Source: an uncultured Clostridia bacterium (lineage in GTDB: Bacteria > Bacillota > Clostridia > Oscillospirales > Ruminococcaceae). From it: DNA of 5,923 nt. Of this stretch, positions 4,988 through 5,923 are shown piece by piece. Every line of letters starts with the position of its first letter. Within the stretch, counting starts at the first letter, position 1. A program made the position numbers and the translations under genes. The notes below the pieces were generated by a model. The model was given only the letters and a program-made list of their open reading frames with translations. It made no database searches and had not been told where the DNA came from. The stretch lies in assembly GCA_937901805.1 (NCBI GenBank), contig CALDJI010000047.1:1-5923 (forward strand). Reading direction: 5' to 3'.

Positions 4988-5739
4988 CTGATACCGCTCC
5001 TTTCCAAATCCTCTCGTTCGATTAAATATTTCCAGGTATATTTGGGCATATGCGACTGCATGACTTTTAAATTTTTTCTTTCCGGGATGGACACATTCTG
5101 ATAATATGCTTTCCACATCGCTTCCCATTCATCTTTTTCAGAAATTTTGTCCAAATCCGAAAACTCCTCCATCAGGAAAAAGCCTGATTTCCCATCCGCA
5201 CTGAAAAAAGCCTGAGAAAAATTCAGATCCCGTATCAAAAACGGCTTATCGGAAAACCTTTGGGCAAAATGCGGAGCAATCAGGGGAAGAACCTCCCGTT
5301 TGGAAGCAATATCCGCCACATAGATCCCCGCCGCCCGGCGGAAGCGCAAGATCCCCAGGTAGAGCTCCGCCTCCCGTTCCACAGCCCGGGCTGCGGAAGA
5401 AACCCGGGAAATCACCGGTTCGGAGAGCATTGCCCACAAATTTTTCCCACTGGCAAAAGACATCTTTAAAAACAAAAAGATATCGCGTTCAATTCCTGCC
5501 TGATGGGAAAGCCAGGCATGGAAAATCCGGTCATAGCAGGACAGGCAAAGCTTTTGCGTTACCGCATGGTAAACCCTGCCCGCTTTTTGACGATCAAGTG
5601 CGACCATATGTTCTTTGTAAAAAGAAGGGACATGGTTTTGCAGGGAAACAAAATCCAACTCCTGGGTTTTGCATTCAAACGCCTCAAACACAGCCGTCAG
5701 AAATCCCGGAAAACTCCCGTCATAAATCAAATAGATCAT
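4984..5739 (-). CDS. DUF4130 / TIGR03915 probable DNA metabolism protein
   Basis: The 251-residue protein fits the family found beside, or fused to partners of, a radical SAM protein and a uracil-DNA-glycosylase-like domain, and named for a presumed DNA modification or repair role whose chemistry is unknown. Recognised landmarks are the N-terminal YLIYDGSFPGFLTAVFEAF (3-21), EREAELYLGILRFRR (121-135), LPLIAPHFAQRF (151-162) and the C-terminal signature, in which IPERKN (218-223) is followed by QSHMPKYTWKYLIE (228-241). The length is usual for the stand-alone form; no glycosylase domain is fused here. No signal peptide or membrane helix is seen, so it is cytosolic. The ATG at 5739 has GGAGG (5747-5751) seven bases upstream. 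It begins 12 bases after the stop of the presumed radical SAM gene and overlaps the next small gene by four bases, so all three are one operon. The family call is from memory of its motifs and is fairly confident. Confidence 0.85.
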   Translation of the reverse strand: MIYLIYDGSFPGFLTAVFEAFECKTQELDFVSLQNHVPSFYKEHMVALDRQKAGRVYHAVTQKLCLSCYDRIFHAWLSHQAGIERDIFLFLKMSFASGKNLWAMLSEPVISRVSSAARAVEREAELYLGILRFRRAAGIYVADIASKREVLPLIAPHFAQRFSDKPFLIRDLNFSQAFFSADGKSGFFLMEEFSDLDKISEKDEWEAMWKAYYQNVSIPERKNLKVMQSHMPKYTWKYLIEREDLERSGIR

Positions 5740-5751
5740 TGTTTTTCCTCC

Positions 5752-5923
5752 CTATTCCGGTAAAAAGCCGGATACTGTTCCCGCACGGGAAAACCCGGAA
5801 ACCGTAGGCGAGTCATATAGAGACGTCTGGGAAAAATTCTCCCGATCTTTCAGTACTTCGCGCAGGTAAGGATTATCCGGCAGGCATTCCCCTAAAAATT
5901 TTCCCTTCACTGTAATAAAATAG
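5752..5923 (-). CDS. C-terminus of putative radical SAM DNA modification/repair protein (5' end outside window)
   Basis: Only the last 56 residues and the TAG stop (5752-5754) are in the window; the frame is open to the right edge, with the first full codon at 5922-5920. The visible part begins YFITVKGKFLGECLPDNPYL and ends AGTVSGFLPE. The opening YFITxxGKF resembles the tail of the radical SAM proteins (TIGR03916 group) that accompany DUF4130 proteins, and the position directly upstream of such a gene, 12 bases away, is the expected one. The SAM-binding CxxxCxxC cluster would lie far upstream and cannot be checked here. The final 25 or so residues look like a low-conservation tail. The assignment rests mostly on gene context. 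Confidence 0.6.
   Translation of the reverse strand, partial: YFITVKGKFLGECLPDNPYLREVLKDRENFSQTSLYDSPTVSGFSRAGTVSGFLPE

Noticed and set aside
4817..5128. 103-codon version of the small gene starting at 5128
   Set aside because: It would overlap the DUF4130 gene by 145 bases; the ATG at 4987 has a good ribosome site and an ATGA overlap.
5246..5807. Several open frames of 63 to 125 codons on both strands
   Set aside because: All are shadows of the DUF4130 gene and the upstream gene tail, whose motifs are recognisable in their own frames.

Overview
The window looks like chromosomal DNA of an anaerobic Firmicute of class Clostridia, probably a gut commensal. The reasons are strong GGAGG-type ribosome binding sites, short AT-rich intergenic spacers, a secondary alcohol dehydrogenase of the Clostridium/Thermoanaerobacter type, and a near-consensus Rex operator in front of it. 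No rRNA, tRNA, CRISPR array, transposase or integrase is visible.

Layout from left to right. (1) 1-723, minus: 241 N-terminal residues of a tandem GNAT acetyltransferase that runs off the left edge. (2) 724-938: divergent spacer with a consensus-like promoter whose -10 box lies inside a 44-bp palindrome. (3) 939-2284, plus: a two-gene operon of a MarR-type repressor and a ten-helix EamA/DMT transporter made of two near-identical halves. (4) 2285-2504: a stretch of unexplained sequence, then a bidirectional terminator shared with the convergent operon. (5) 2505-4527, minus: an operon encoding a zinc-dependent NADP(H) secondary alcohol dehydrogenase followed by a COG0523/CobW-type G3E GTPase. 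It has a clear sigma-A promoter (4588-4616) and an 18-bp Rex-like operator at 4558-4575, just after the predicted transcription start. (6) About 4620-4816: AT-rich spacer with two extra Rex-like half-sites and a 40-bp loopless palindrome of unknown role. (7) 4817-5923, minus: a tightly packed operon with the C-terminal 56 residues of a protein inferred to be a radical SAM enzyme, a DUF4130/TIGR03915 'DNA metabolism' protein, and a 56-residue unknown protein joined to it by an ATGA stop/start overlap.

How the genes may work together. The MarR protein probably represses its own operon through the palindrome and releases the transporter when a ligand is present. The alcohol dehydrogenase and the G3E GTPase are plausibly a redox-controlled zinc enzyme with its own metal-insertion or metal-supply protein. 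The radical SAM/DUF4130 pair is a known but functionally uncharacterised DNA modification or repair association, and the coupled 56-residue protein would be an undescribed third member. The parts most likely to be new are that small protein, the dehydrogenase/GTPase pairing under Rex, and the two unexplained palindromes. Everything here was read by eye; no database search was run.
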